A DNA stretch of 64,000 bases, from NCBI GenBank assembly GCA_029260455.1, contig JAJDDF010000003.1, forward strand, positions 55,769 through 119,768, written 5' to 3'. The DNA comes from Phycisphaerales bacterium (GTDB lineage: Bacteria; Planctomycetota; Phycisphaerae; Phycisphaerales; UBA1924). Below the pieces are notes generated by a model that worked only from the letters and a program-made list of their open reading frames with translations, did not search any database and was not told where the DNA came from. The first letter of the stretch is position 1. Each line of letters begins with the position of its first letter. The translations under genes and the position numbers were made by a program. Shown piece by piece: positions 1 to 11,129 of the stretch.

Positions 1-1
1 C

Positions 2-217
2 AATGATCGCGCCCGCGGCCGCACCTTTGCCCGCGTCACCAGTCAACGAGCCAAGCCCCAAGCCCGCGAGCGCGCCGAGGGTTGCGCCTGAGACAGCGCC
101 TTCGCCGGCGTTGTTGCAGCCGGAGGCAGTGAAGCTGGCGGCAAGGAGGAGTGAGAGCGCTGCGCCTTTGAATGCGAGACGAGGACGGCGAATACGGGTT
201 GATGTTATTTTTGTCAT
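2..217 (-). CDS. Glycine-zipper lipoprotein (partial, runs off left edge)
   Basis: Only the first 72 codons lie in the window. The leftward ATG at 217 opens a frame with a basic n-region (TRIRRPR), a hydrophobic stretch and a lipobox A-S-G-C near residue 34, so an outer or inner membrane lipoprotein is expected. After the Cys comes a Gly/Ala-rich stretch (GALAGLGLGSLTGDAGKGAAAG) with the small-residue spacing of glycine-zipper domains. The C-terminus is missing, so the exact family cannot be set. Confidence 0.7.
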   Translation of the reverse strand, partial: MTKITSTRIRRPRLAFKGAALSLLLAASFTASGCNNAGEGAVSGATLGALAGLGLGSLTGDAGKGAAAGAII

Positions 218-568
218 GATTATGAACCTGCCTTTTCTCAATCTGGGGTGCTGTTGATTTCGGGCATTTGACCACTGTCTGGTACCGCGCGGCGGGGCCC
301 GAGGTTGCCTCACCGGGGCGGTACGAGATGCTCTATTATTCATGAGCGTCTACTCGGCAGGATTGATTCCATCGTGTTTCAGGTGCGTAGAAAATCGTTC
401 TGGGGGTTCATTGAGGACGATTTTTGCGGTTCTGGTGGTCGGATCCGGGGTTGGGAGGGGATGAGAAGGGATTATCGGACCCACTCTTGCGAGGCTTTCG
501 ACCCGTAGAGCTACTCCAGCTAAGATCGCGCGCCGATGCACTTGGAGTATTGCACTGATGGGGAGATC
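218..568. other. Intergenic region between divergent genes
   Basis: About 350 bp separate the leftward lipoprotein gene from the rightward membrane-protein gene. The region must hold both promoters, but I see no clear -35/-10 pair. There is no convincing frame, terminator or repeat in it; short frames here look random. Confidence 0.5.
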
Positions 569-1429
569 ATGACAGAAGGCGAAACACGTTCGACCCGCTT
601 GAACTCGCGGTGGCTCTTGAAGCTTGTCATTTTTGCGGTTGTGTCGGCGGGGTTTGGCGCGTGGGGCATGTACGACGCATTCATTGCGTATCCAAAGCGC
701 GGGCAACGCGTGGCGCAGTTTGAGTTGCTTGAATACTTTGATAAATCTGATGCGAAGGGAATGCTGTATCGCGCCTCGGTAGATGATCCGGCGGCCGAGC
801 AGGTGCGCTTGACGGAGGAGTATGAGCGCAAGGCGCAGTTGACAGATATTGAACTTGCGCGGCTGAGCTGGCTCAATGAACTGGCGAAGGTTGCGAATCT
901 GACGGTGTTGGCGCAAGAGAACACCGACATGGTATCTCGACCACCAGCGGAGCAGGAAGACACGCAGACATGGTTTGTTGTGCCGGCGACGTCACGGGAT
1001 GATCTTGGCAAGACACTGGCGGGGAAGAAGGCACCGCCGCCATTGTCGGATTTAGACATTGTTTTTCAGTACGGTATTGCCGCAGTCGGGTGGGGCGTGT
1101 GCGTACTTGTGCTGTGGCGCATCATGCGCAGTGGAACGATCAAGTATCGCTATGTGTCCGAGGATAGGCGGTTGATTCTGCCGGATGGTCGCGAGATTAC
1201 GCCGAGTGACATTGAACTTGTCGACAAGCGCGACTGGCACAAATTTTATGTGTATTTGAAGCTCAAGGACTCGGGCAAAGAGGTGAAGCTCGATGTGCTG
1301 CGTTTTGTGCCGCTCGAAGAGTGGGTGCTTGAGATGGCAAAGCATGTCGAGGGGTATGAGGGCGATGATGAGGCGCCAACTGAGGATGATTCAGAGAATG
1401 CCTCAGAGACTGCGGAATCCCCTGCATAA
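569..1429 (+). CDS. Membrane protein of unknown function, 286 aa
   Basis: I do not recognise a family. A hydrophobic segment lies near residues 18-40 (LLKLVIFAVVSAGFGAWGMY) and a second near 175-195 (YGIAAVGWGVCVLVLW). The region between them is probably extracytoplasmic, and the C-terminus is a soluble domain ending in an acidic Glu/Asp tail. The ATG at 569 is preferred over 536 because GGGGAG sits just upstream and it puts the first membrane segment near the N-terminus. The DUF456 gene follows 42 bp later on the same strand, so the two may be co-transcribed. Confidence 0.7.
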   Translation: MTEGETRSTRLNSRWLLKLVIFAVVSAGFGAWGMYDAFIAYPKRGQRVAQFELLEYFDKSDAKGMLYRASVDDPAAEQVRLTEEYERKAQLTDIELARLSWLNELAKVANLTVLAQENTDMVSRPPAEQEDTQTWFVVPATSRDDLGKTLAGKKAPPPLSDLDIVFQYGIAAVGWGVCVLVLWRIMRSGTIKYRYVSEDRRLILPDGREITPSDIELVDKRDWHKFYVYLKLKDSGKEVKLDVLRFVPLEEWVLEMAKHVEGYEGDDEAPTEDDSENASETAESPA

Positions 1430-1471
1430 GTTCCGCTGCAATGCTGTCGGGCAGAATCCCAGAGAAGACGC

Positions 1472-1993
1472 ATGGGCATAGTGCTTGGTATTGGGCTTAC
1501 GGTGTACTGCCTTGTGATGGTGGGCGCGACGATCATCGGTTTGCCCGGCATGTGGCTGATGTTGGTCGCGGCGCTTGGTGTGCAGTTCTATGACGCGGGA
1601 ACGTTTTCGTGGTGGACCCTTGGTGTTGCTGCGGCGCTGACGATTGCAGCGGAGATTGCAGAGTTTGTTTCTGGGGCCGCGGGCGCGAAGGCGGGGGGCG
1701 CATCGCGCAAGGCGATGGGTGCAGCGGTGATTGGCGGCATTGTCGGCGCGATCGTGGGCACGTTTGCCATTCCCATTCCGATTGTCGGCACGCTTCTTGG
1801 TTCAGCGATCGGCGCTGGACTTGCGGCGTCAAGTATTGAACTGCGTGCTCAGGATATTGAAGGCGCAGCGCTGCGCAAGCGCGCCGTCAAGGTGGGCGCG
1901 GGGGCTGCAGCGGGACGACTGGTTGCAGTTGTGATCAAGGGCGGGTTTGCGCTGGTGCTTGCGATCCTGCTTGCGACGGCGTCGTTCGTGTAG
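1472..1993 (+). CDS. DUF456 family membrane protein
   Basis: The 173-residue protein is almost all hydrophobic and carries the hallmarks of DUF456: an N-terminal GLPGMWLM motif, a central A-E-I-A-E-F segment, then Gly-rich GAKAGGASRKAMGAA followed by glycine-packed helices (GGIVGAIVGTFAIPIPIVGTL, in part). About four membrane segments are expected. No molecular function is established for the family. Its 3' end overlaps the convergent glgP gene by 59 bp. Confidence 0.85.
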   Translation: MGIVLGIGLTVYCLVMVGATIIGLPGMWLMLVAALGVQFYDAGTFSWWTLGVAAALTIAAEIAEFVSGAAGAKAGGASRKAMGAAVIGGIVGAIVGTFAIPIPIVGTLLGSAIGAGLAASSIELRAQDIEGAALRKRAVKVGAGAAAGRLVAVVIKGGFALVLAILLATASFV

Positions 1994-4625
1994 CACCAGA
2001 TTCTGACACACTTGCAGAGATGTGCGTGGGTGCATCTTGATCCCAGGCGATCAACCCCGGGGACAATGTGCCGATGAGTCGATCATCGCGCGGCATGACG
2101 CGCACGGCGTAGCCTCGCCTGCCGGAACCGCCGGGCACGTATTCGGCGCGGAAGAGGTGTGTGCCTGCGGGAAGCGCTTCGATGTGTGTCATGTCAATCG
2201 GTGTGCCTTCGACAAGATCGCCCAGTGCGGTCACTTCGCCGGCGTACATCTGCACGCGCACTTCGTTGGGTGCAAGTCCGCCCAGATCAACTTCTGCCTG
2301 CATATGCACAGGCGTGCGCACTGGGACACTTGCGCGCACATCAGTGGTGACATTGCGCACTTTGATGCCCGGCCAGTGGCGTTTGAAGCGCCGAAGTTGC
2401 TCTGCCAATCCGCGTGCTTCCGCGAGGCCATCTGCTTGCAATGAGCCCGACAATCCGTGTGCAAGAAGGTAATAATGCTCGGCGTATTCGGCGACCATGC
2501 GGTTTGTTGAATACTGCGGCGTGAAGTGGCGCAGGTTGTGTTTGATGCGTGTGAGCCATGCCTTGGGCAGATTGTCTTCGGTGCGGTCATAGAACTCGGG
2601 AACGATCTGGCGCTCGAGGAGGTCATAGAGCGCCTTGGATTCGACATCGTCTGCGAGATTCTGATCGTCGTAGCTTTCGCCGCGTCCGATCGAGAAGCCG
2701 CGTCCCGGCTCGTGGGCTTCATCCCACCAGCCATCGAGGATGGAGCAGTTGAGTACGCCGTTCATCGCAGCTTTCATGCCGCTTGTGCCGGAGGCTTCCA
2801 TGCCACGCTTTGGCGTATTGAGCCAGATATCGCAACCTTGCGTCATGCGGCGTGCGACTTCGATGTCGTAATCTTCGAGGAAGACAATGCGCCGGAACTC
2901 GGATGTTTCGCTGAGCTTTACGATGTCTCTGATGAGTCCCTTGCCGGGCCCATCGGCGGGGTGGGCCTTGCCTGCAACGATGACTTGTACTGGGCGATCG
3001 GTGTCGTTGAGCAATGCACTTAAGCGTTCGAGATCGCGCATGAGCAGCGTGCCGCGCTTGTAGGTGGCGAAGCGGCGTGCGAAGCCGATGGTGAACGTAT
3101 TGGGATCGAGTGCACCGGAAGCGCGATCAATTTGTCCGGCGGGTGCGCCACGCGCAATAAGCTGTTTGCGCAATCGCGCCCGGCACCATGTGACGAGTGA
3201 TCTACGGCGGTCGTTGCGAAAGCTCCAGAGTTCTTCATCGGGGATGTCATAGACTGCAAGCCAGGTGTGATGATCTGTCGGGTCAAGCTGCCAGTCAGGG
3301 TCGATATAGCGGTCGTAGAGTTCGACGAGGCCTTTGCTGATCCAGCTTCGCGGGTGGACGCCGTTCGTGACGTGCCCGATCGGGACTTCGCCTTCGGGCA
3401 AACCGGGCCAGATGTGTTGCCACATGTTGCGTGACACTGCACCGTGCAGTTTCGAGACGCCATTGGTGAATTGTGCGCAGCGCAGGGCGAGGACGGCCAT
3501 CGAGAAGAACTCGCCGCTGTCGAAGGGGTTGGCGCGTCCGAGTGCGAGCATGCCATCGCGGTCAATGCCGAGGCGCCCCATGAACCTGCCCAGATAGCGA
3601 TCGACCATGTCAGGTGAAAAACGATCAATACCAGCGGGAACGGGTGTGTGCGTGGTGAAGAGGTTGCCTGCGGCGGCGGCTTCGCGTGCTTCTTCAAAGC
3701 CTACGCCGTGCGCTTCGCGCAAGCGTGCAATGCGTTCGAGGCCGAGGAAGGCAGCGTGGCCTTCATTGATGTGAAAGACAGTGGGGTGTTCACCGATTTT
3801 GTCGAGTGCGCGGATGCCGCCGACCCCGAGGACGATTTCCTGTTGGATGCGTGTTTCGATGTCGCCGCCGTAGAGGGTGCGGGTGATGTCGCGATCGGCG
3901 CGCGAATTTTCGGGAAAGTTGGTGTCGAGGAGATACAGGGGGACGCGGCCGACCTGCGTTTTCCAGATGCCGATGGTGACATCACGGTCGGGGAGTTCGA
4001 CATGGACGCGGTATTGCTCGCCGGTGTCTGGATCGATCAGGCGTTTGACGGGTTGGTTGGGGAAATCAAGGTCGGGGTAGGTTTCCTGCTGATAGCCGTC
4101 GGCATTGAGGTATTGGTGAAAGTAACCGTTGCGATAGAGCAGACCTACGGCGCAGAGGGGGATGCCAAGTTCAGATGCGGATTTCAGGTGATCGCCAGCA
4201 AGGCCGCCGAGACCTCCGGAATAAATCTGGAAACATTCGGTGAGACCGAATTCGGCGCTGAAGTAGGCAACGCGGAGGGGTGGGCCGTCATTGCCTTCGC
4301 ACACGGCGGGGTATTGGCGCTCGAACCAACTGGCGCGCTGGGCGTGTTCGGTGAAGCGTGCATAGACAATCGCAAGGGCGTGGAGATAGGACTGATCGCG
4401 TGCGACACGTTCGAGCAATGACTGATCAACTTGGCCGAGCATTTTGACGGGGTTGTGGGCAGTTGATTCCCAAAGGTCGCGATCGAGGCGGAGAAAGAGG
4501 TCGACGGCTTCAGGGTGCCAGGTCCACCAGAGGTTGTGTGCGATTTCGAGCAGCGGCTTGAGGGGCTCGGGCACGGAGGGCACGACACGGAAACTGCGAA
4601 CGTTGGCCTGGCCTGCGGGAAGCAT
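1935..4625 (-). CDS. glgP: Alpha-glucan phosphorylase (GT35, DUF3417 type)
   Basis: Phosphorolysis of glycogen or maltodextrin to glucose-1-phosphate in the cytoplasm. At 896 residues it fits the subclass with an N-terminal DUF3417 domain (LLEIAHNLWWTWHPEA near residue 27) before the phosphorylase fold. The pyridoxal-phosphate lysine motif SGTSGMKAAMNG is present around residue 625, and GFARRFATYKR occurs in the C-terminal lobe. A strong AAGGAGG at 4635-4641 precedes the ATG. A short Ser/Ala/Thr-rich tail follows the catalytic domain and overlaps the DUF456 gene tail to tail. No other glycogen genes are nearby. Confidence 0.95.
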   Translation of the reverse strand: MLPAGQANVRSFRVVPSVPEPLKPLLEIAHNLWWTWHPEAVDLFLRLDRDLWESTAHNPVKMLGQVDQSLLERVARDQSYLHALAIVYARFTEHAQRASWFERQYPAVCEGNDGPPLRVAYFSAEFGLTECFQIYSGGLGGLAGDHLKSASELGIPLCAVGLLYRNGYFHQYLNADGYQQETYPDLDFPNQPVKRLIDPDTGEQYRVHVELPDRDVTIGIWKTQVGRVPLYLLDTNFPENSRADRDITRTLYGGDIETRIQQEIVLGVGGIRALDKIGEHPTVFHINEGHAAFLGLERIARLREAHGVGFEEAREAAAAGNLFTTHTPVPAGIDRFSPDMVDRYLGRFMGRLGIDRDGMLALGRANPFDSGEFFSMAVLALRCAQFTNGVSKLHGAVSRNMWQHIWPGLPEGEVPIGHVTNGVHPRSWISKGLVELYDRYIDPDWQLDPTDHHTWLAVYDIPDEELWSFRNDRRRSLVTWCRARLRKQLIARGAPAGQIDRASGALDPNTFTIGFARRFATYKRGTLLMRDLERLSALLNDTDRPVQVIVAGKAHPADGPGKGLIRDIVKLSETSEFRRIVFLEDYDIEVARRMTQGCDIWLNTPKRGMEASGTSGMKAAMNGVLNCSILDGWWDEAHEPGRGFSIGRGESYDDQNLADDVESKALYDLLERQIVPEFYDRTEDNLPKAWLTRIKHNLRHFTPQYSTNRMVAEYAEHYYLLAHGLSGSLQADGLAEARGLAEQLRRFKRHWPGIKVRNVTTDVRASVPVRTPVHMQAEVDLGGLAPNEVRVQMYAGEVTALGDLVEGTPIDMTHIEALPAGTHLFRAEYVPGGSGRRGYAVRVMPRDDRLIGTLSPGLIAWDQDAPTHISASVSESGATRTTPSQAGSQAPAQTRP

Positions 4626-4802
4626 GTCAGATGTCCTCCTTGAGAAGCATCGAGTGTGTCAAAAAGCGAACCATCGCGAAGATTCCTTATCGGTGCGGTC
4701 ATGGGGGTTGGGCAAGCGAGTCGTGATAATCCGTGAAGAACATTGAACCCTGATTGAGGGGTGTTGGCTATTGCATCTTGAGGATAGCGGCCTCAGTGCG
4801 GG

Positions 4803-6907
4803 TCAGGGAGCAGTTTTGCGGGCGAGAAGCCATCCGAGTTCGGGGCGACGGAGCAATCGGGAGAGGGCAGCGTAGAGGGTGCCCCCGGCGATGACGCCGC
4901 CCGCGAGGATCAGGGCGTGCCCCGGACGGGTATCTGAGACATGGGGACGGATGAGGACCATTGCACCGATCGCGGCGGGGGCCATGAGCAGGGCGAGGCC
5001 AACTGAAAGGCCAAGTGAGCGGAGGAGCCCGGCATCGGTGAGGTGCCAGCCCTGGGCGGCGGCATGTTTGCGCAGCAGGATCGCGAGCGCGACAACCTGC
5101 AGCAGTGCGAAGATAGCTGATGCAAGTGCGACGCCTTGTTCGCGCAGGGGCCACATAAGGATGAGACTCAGCACGATATTGCCCGTGATGGTGGCGATGC
5201 CGACGAACATGGGTGTGCGCATGTAACCCTGGGCATAAAAGGCGCGCGTGAAGACATGTGTTGCGCCGATTGCGACAACTGCAGGCGCGTAGGCAAAGAG
5301 GGTGCGCGCGACGCGCTGGGCGTCAGCTTCCATGAATGCTTTGCCGGTGGTGACATAGCGTCCGGGCGCGCCGCCGTAGATCGTGCGGACAAGTTCGTAG
5401 CGCACGAGGATGAGGCCGATCGCAGCGGGGATGCCGATGAAGAGTGTGGTGCGCAAGCTTCGGCGGAGAGTGTCACCAAAGCGAAGCGGGTCTTTGGTAT
5501 GTCTGCTCAATTCCGGAAAGACGGCGGTAGCGATGGCGATTGCAAAGACGCCAAGGGGGAGTTGATACAGGCGCTGGGCGTAATACAAAATCGATGCTGA
5601 ACCAGTATCGAGTGGGTAGGGATGCCCTGCGATAGTTGGCCCGATGAGGACGGGCCACCCGGCGATGACGGCATCGATGAGCAGGCCAAGTTGCGCAGCG
5701 CCAAGACCAAGGATGACGGGCAACATGCGTTTGCCAAGGCCTGTGAGTTCGCTGATTGCGGGGCGAAGGTCGGTTGTCCAGCGCACGCGGCCGCGCAGTT
5801 CGAGAAAGCACCAGAGCAGTTGCAGCGCGCCTGCGCCGGTGACGCCCACCGCGAGCCACGCGGCGACGCGGGGGAGGTTGCGCGGGTGACCAAGGCCGAA
5901 GATCCACGCGGATGCTGCGAGGGCGGAGATCATGCAGATATTGAGAATGATGGGGGCAGCGGCGGTGGGGGCGAAGCGGCCCTGGGTTTGCAGCATCGCG
6001 CCGAGGACTGCGGTGCCGCAGACGAGGGGCATGAATGGCAACATGATCATGGTCATAGTGACGACGCCCGCTGCGTTGCCTGTGCCGCCGATGGGGCCCG
6101 GGGTGTCGATGGTGCGCAGTGCGAGGAACAAGCCGAGTTCGCCAAGTGCGGCGAGAGCGCAGAGCGCACAGAGCGCGACGATGACCGTGAGTGATGCGAA
6201 TCGATCCGCCGCGACAGGGTCATCTTCGCGCAGTTGTGTGTAGCGCGGGAGAAACGCCGCGGTAAGGGCCCCTTCACCAAAGAGTCTGCGGAAGATATTT
6301 GGAATCAGGAACGCGGTGAAGAAAGCGGAGGCGATGGCGCTGGCGCCAAAGACCGCGGCGAAGACAGCATCGCGTGCTAGGCCAAAGACGCGGCTGGTGA
6401 GCGTGAGCAGCAGGAAGGTGCGGGCGTGGGTGATGAAGTCGGTGCGGTTGTTTTCATCAGTGATGTGGCGCTTGCGAGCATGAAGGGGGGCAAGAAACCG
6501 AAGGGCAACAGTGGCGATGAGGCCAAGTGCAATGCCGCCCATATTGGCAGCGAGATCATCGGGGACACTTTGGCGGCGGAAGTATGGGTGTGATTGGGCC
6601 GCTTCATCAATGACTGCGAAACCGCTTGCGAAGATGAACGTGAGCAGCAGCGCTTCGAGAGAACCGATCGGCCCGAGCCAGCGCGTGAGCGTAAGCAAGA
6701 CGGTGAAGAGACCAAAGGCCGCGAAGTGTGCGTACAAATCGGTGCGCGGGACCGGCCCCGGCACATTCAGATTGGGCCAGAGCGTGAGGCCAAGGAGAAC
6801 GAAAGCATAGATGATGAAGGCAATGCGCCACAGAAGGCGCGCGCTGATCAATGCGCGCAGAAGTGTCCAGAGGCGCGCTGGTGTCGAGGCATCAGGCATA
6901 GGGGCAT

Positions 6908-6911
<4 letters not shown>
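4803..6911 (-). CDS. murJ: VanZ-like domain fused to MurJ lipid II flippase
   Basis: Residues about 30-140 match VanZ-like membrane domains: TDLYAHFAAFG, then IDEAAQ and VPDDLAANMGGIALG. From about residue 160 the protein is a MurJ/MviN flippase, starting with the family N-terminus TSRVFGLARDAVFAAVFG and continuing through FRRLFGEGALTAAFLP. MurJ exports lipid II for peptidoglycan synthesis; VanZ domains have no firm biochemical role. The start is uncertain: a TTG at 6911 overlaps the ParA stop (TTGA), and an in-frame ATG lies at 6899. Neither has a good ribosome binding site, so translational coupling with the upstream gene is likely. Confidence 0.9.
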
Positions 6912-7963
<1,052 letters not shown>

Positions 7964-8103
7964 GGCGTGATGGTAGCAGTGTTTGCAGGGGAGGGCTCTG
8001 GGTATCGGACTCCAGCGGGGTAGAAAGCACTCTGCGGGTGCGTTCGGCGGCAAGGGTTCGATCGATCACGTCGATGAAAGAGGGGGGTGGTTTTGGAGGG
8101 GTG

Positions 8104-9315
8104 ATGAAGCGTCGTCGGGAACTTGAAGCTCGGGAAGTGGAAGCGCTGCACGAGCGTCTGGCTCGGCGTCTGGGCGATTCGTCGGTGCCGACGTTGCCCC
8201 ATGTCGCGATGAAGATCATCGAACTCGTCGGCGATCCGCATTCTGCAATGAAGGATTTTGCAGAGGTGATCGAAACCGATCAGGCACTGACTGGTCGGCT
8301 CTTGCGATTGACCAATTCAGCCTATTTTGCCCAGACCAAGCCGGTGACGACATTACAGCGGGCGACCGTATTGATCGGGCTTGACCGGGTGAAGGCGATG
8401 GCGCTTGGGTTTCATTTGTCCAAAGCCTCGGCTGGTGAGGATGCGAATACACGTCGGCACTGGACCCTGGCGTTATTTCGGGGGTGGTATGCATTGCGGC
8501 TTGCAGAGAAGTTGAGCAAGTCGGTTTCGGGCGAAGCGTTTGTGGTGGGGTTGATGATGGACGTGGGTGTGCCATTGATGAGTGAGCTTGAGGGCGCCGC
8601 CTTTGATGCGATTCATCAGTCACCTGATCCGCCGGCCAAGAAGTATTTGCTGGAAATGGATGAGCTTCCGTTCACGCATGTGGACGTTGCGGCGGCGCTG
8701 TGCAAAGTGTGGAAGTTGCCCAAGGCGATTTCGCACCCGATTTGTCTGCATCACAATCCGGCGCCGCCGGCATCGGCGAAGCACCCCATAAGCATCTTAC
8801 ATGCAGTGGCCTATTTTATAGGTTCGTTGCCGCTTGATCCGGATCACGGGGCCAAGCTCGAAGCGAAGTTTTCGCGCGTCGGGGAGCGGCTGCTTGGGCT
8901 TGATGAAACAGCACTTCTCGATGCGGCGGCGGAAGCTGCACGGGATGTTGAGGGCTCGAGTGATGTCTTCAGCCATCTGTTGTCAAGCGAACTTTCGGTT
9001 GAGCATATTCTCGGGCAGGCGAATGGATTGTTGTCTGATGCTGTTGAAGACATGGTTGAAGATTCGATTGCCTCAGAGCAGGGTTCGCGGTGTCTTGTGT
9101 TGCGGACCGGAGATTGCCGCCTTGAACTCGAATCACGCGGGGGCGGAACAGTTCGTATCTATCTCCACAATGCGGATGGGGAGCGGATGCTCTCAGAGGA
9201 TGTCGACGTGCGGCATGTTGAAGCAGCAGGGCTGCGGAAGACACTCATGCTCGATGAGGCATCAGAAACTGAGGTTGAGGAGTTGATGGCGAGTCTGAGC
9301 GCTTTGGCGGCGTGA
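8104..9315 (+). CDS. HDOD domain protein
   Basis: The protein of 403 residues has an HDOD domain over about residues 20-230: LPTLPHVAMKIIELVGD-like opening (here VPTLPHVAMK), the ETDQALTGRLLRLTNSAYF segment, and the ATVLIGLDRVKAMALG helix. HDOD domains resemble HD phosphohydrolases but usually lack the catalytic metal site and act in signalling. The C-terminal 170 residues are not assigned. ATG 8104 is chosen because GGAGG lies at 8095-8099, with only a 4-base spacer. It is divergent from the ParA gene with about 140 bp between. Confidence 0.85.
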   Translation: MKRRRELEAREVEALHERLARRLGDSSVPTLPHVAMKIIELVGDPHSAMKDFAEVIETDQALTGRLLRLTNSAYFAQTKPVTTLQRATVLIGLDRVKAMALGFHLSKASAGEDANTRRHWTLALFRGWYALRLAEKLSKSVSGEAFVVGLMMDVGVPLMSELEGAAFDAIHQSPDPPAKKYLLEMDELPFTHVDVAAALCKVWKLPKAISHPICLHHNPAPPASAKHPISILHAVAYFIGSLPLDPDHGAKLEAKFSRVGERLLGLDETALLDAAAEAARDVEGSSDVFSHLLSSELSVEHILGQANGLLSDAVEDMVEDSIASEQGSRCLVLRTGDCRLELESRGGGTVRIYLHNADGERMLSEDVDVRHVEAAGLRKTLMLDEASETEVEELMASLSALAA

Positions 9316-9388
9316 GCAGGTGAGCGCGCATGGGGCGATTCGGCCCACTGGATCAACTCAGTGATCCAAACTGATCTATTGTGCGGGC

Positions 9389-10153
9389 GTGACGACTTTG
9401 AAGGATCAGGCGCTGGTGTTGCGGCAGTGGGAGTTTTCAGAGACTTCCCAGACGGTGTTGCTGTTGTGCAGAGCGCATGGGGTGTTGCGCGGGCTTGCCA
9501 AGGGTGCTCATCGGGATCGCGCTCCATTCTCGGGCGGGTTTGAGGTGATGACGCGGGGCGAAGTGGTTGCGATGACCAAAGGCAGCTCTGAGCTTGCGAC
9601 GCTGATTGAGTGGGATTTGCAGGAGGTATTCTGGGGTCCGAGATCGAACTGGCGGGCACACCAGAGCGGGCTGTATGTGGTGGATGTGCTCCGGCATATG
9701 TTGATCGATGCCGATCCGCATCCGGCGCTTTTTGACAAGGCCATTGAGATCTTGCGGCACCTAGATGGCGAGGGGTTTGCGCCGGTGGTGGCGTTTCAGT
9801 GGTCGGTGCTGCTCGAGACCGGGTATGACCCGCGTCTGGAGCTTGAGGGTGAGACTGGGCCATTGCAAGCGGCGCTGTATGGGTTCAATCCTCAGGAGGG
9901 CGGGCTTGTAGCTGATCCGGGGTCTAATGGGTCCGGACACACGTGGCGGGTGCGGCGGGGGACTGTCGAGGTGTTGCGAACGGTCCGTGAGCATGGCGAC
10001 GTGGGGTCACAGAGCGCCGATCAGGTGATGCGGGCGGCCCGATTGCTTGGGCATTACCTGAGCAGTGTGCGCGGGCAAGATTTTGCACTGGGTGAGGGAT
10101 TGTTTCAAAGTCATGGGTCAAGTCGCGGTACCGGGGCGAGTGCGGTACCGTAG
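9389..10153 (+). CDS. recO: DNA repair protein RecO
   Basis: RecO helps load RecA on SSB-coated single-stranded DNA and anneals strands in the RecFOR pathway. The N-terminal OB-fold pattern is clear (DQALVLRQWEFSETSQTVLLL and HGVLRGLAKGAHR, each typical). The 254-residue length fits the family. The start is GTG at 9389 with no obvious ribosome binding site. The C-terminal zinc cysteines found in many RecO proteins are not apparent, as in several other lineages. Confidence 0.9.
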   Translation: MTTLKDQALVLRQWEFSETSQTVLLLCRAHGVLRGLAKGAHRDRAPFSGGFEVMTRGEVVAMTKGSSELATLIEWDLQEVFWGPRSNWRAHQSGLYVVDVLRHMLIDADPHPALFDKAIEILRHLDGEGFAPVVAFQWSVLLETGYDPRLELEGETGPLQAALYGFNPQEGGLVADPGSNGSGHTWRVRRGTVEVLRTVREHGDVGSQSADQVMRAARLLGHYLSSVRGQDFALGEGLFQSHGSSRGTGASAVP

Positions 10154-10196
10154 GGGCTGCTTGAAGTTCTCCATCGGTGTTCGAGGGAGGGCGGTG

Positions 10197-11090
10197 GTGG
10201 CAGCACAAAGAACCAGGGAAGGTGCGGCTGTGCAGCAGCCTGAGACCGAAGCGACACAACGCGTCCCCAAAGCACTGGCTCATCACCACCGGGTGACGGG
10301 TCTTGATGTGCGGGTAGATCGTGTGGGTGAAGGTCAGCCTCTGGTTTTTCTCAATGGACTTCTGGGGCTCAATGAGCACTGGTTTGGGTGTTTGCGGTAT
10401 CTGGTCGGGCCGGAGGTGCGGTGCGGCAACGAATGCCTGTTCTTCGAAGCGCCATTGCTTCAGATGCGCGGCCCGGGGTGTTCTGTCGAGGGCGTGACCA
10501 ACTTGACGACGAGTTTGCTCGAAACACTGGTGGATGGGCCTGCGGTACTTATTGGTAATTCACTTGGCGGGCATGTTGCGTTGAAGATTGCCATCGAGCG
10601 TCCAGAACTTGTGCGGGGATTGGTGCTCATGGGATCAAGCGGGCTCTATGAGCGCACCTTCGATAAAGATGTAGAGCGCAATCCATCGCGCGAATGGATG
10701 GAACGCAAGATCGAGGGGTTGTTCCACAATCCGGAGCGCATGTTCCCGGGCATGGTCGATATGGCGCACGAGGCGTTGTCACGGCGCACTGCGGTGCGAT
10801 CACTCGTGCGGCTGGGTAAGAGTGCGAAGCGCGATCATCTTGGTGAGCAACTGCACAAGGTGAATGCGCCGGTGTTGCTTGCCTGGGGCAAAGAGGATGC
10901 GGTGACGCCGCCCGATGTGGCAGAGCAGTTTGCGGCGCAACTGCCCAATGCGCAATTGCGATGGATTGATCAATGCGGGCATGCACCGCAGATTGAATGT
11001 CCGGAGATATTGTGCAGGTATGTGCGCGAGTTTTGCTTTGAGCTGTCACATATCGCAAGTGGTGCAGATGGTCAGGCAGGCGTCGCCTGA
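10197..11090 (+). CDS. Alpha/beta-fold hydrolase
   Basis: Nucleophile elbow GNSLGGH, acidic residue in WGKEDAVTPP and histidine in CGHAPQIECP give a complete Ser-Asp-His triad; the cap region lies between. The specific substrate is unknown. A longer frame begins at 10065 inside recO, but GAGGGAGGG at 10183-10191 supports a GTG start at 10194 or 10197 and removes the overlap. The GH3-family gene starts 39 bp downstream, so the two probably share a transcript. Confidence 0.85.
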   Translation: MAAQRTREGAAVQQPETEATQRVPKALAHHHRVTGLDVRVDRVGEGQPLVFLNGLLGLNEHWFGCLRYLVGPEVRCGNECLFFEAPLLQMRGPGCSVEGVTNLTTSLLETLVDGPAVLIGNSLGGHVALKIAIERPELVRGLVLMGSSGLYERTFDKDVERNPSREWMERKIEGLFHNPERMFPGMVDMAHEALSRRTAVRSLVRLGKSAKRDHLGEQLHKVNAPVLLAWGKEDAVTPPDVAEQFAAQLPNAQLRWIDQCGHAPQIECPEILCRYVREFCFELSHIASGADGQAGVA

Positions 11091-11129
11091 GGCGATTCAT
11101 GATGCGGCGCACCGCGGGACATTGAATCT

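Noticed and set aside
3648..4421. Plus-strand frame of 257 residues inside glgP
   Set aside because: Shadow of the phosphorylase gene; no family signal.
10065..11090. Longest start for the alpha/beta hydrolase gene, inside recO
   Set aside because: A good ribosome binding site supports 10194/10197, and the extra N-terminal residues have no conserved features.
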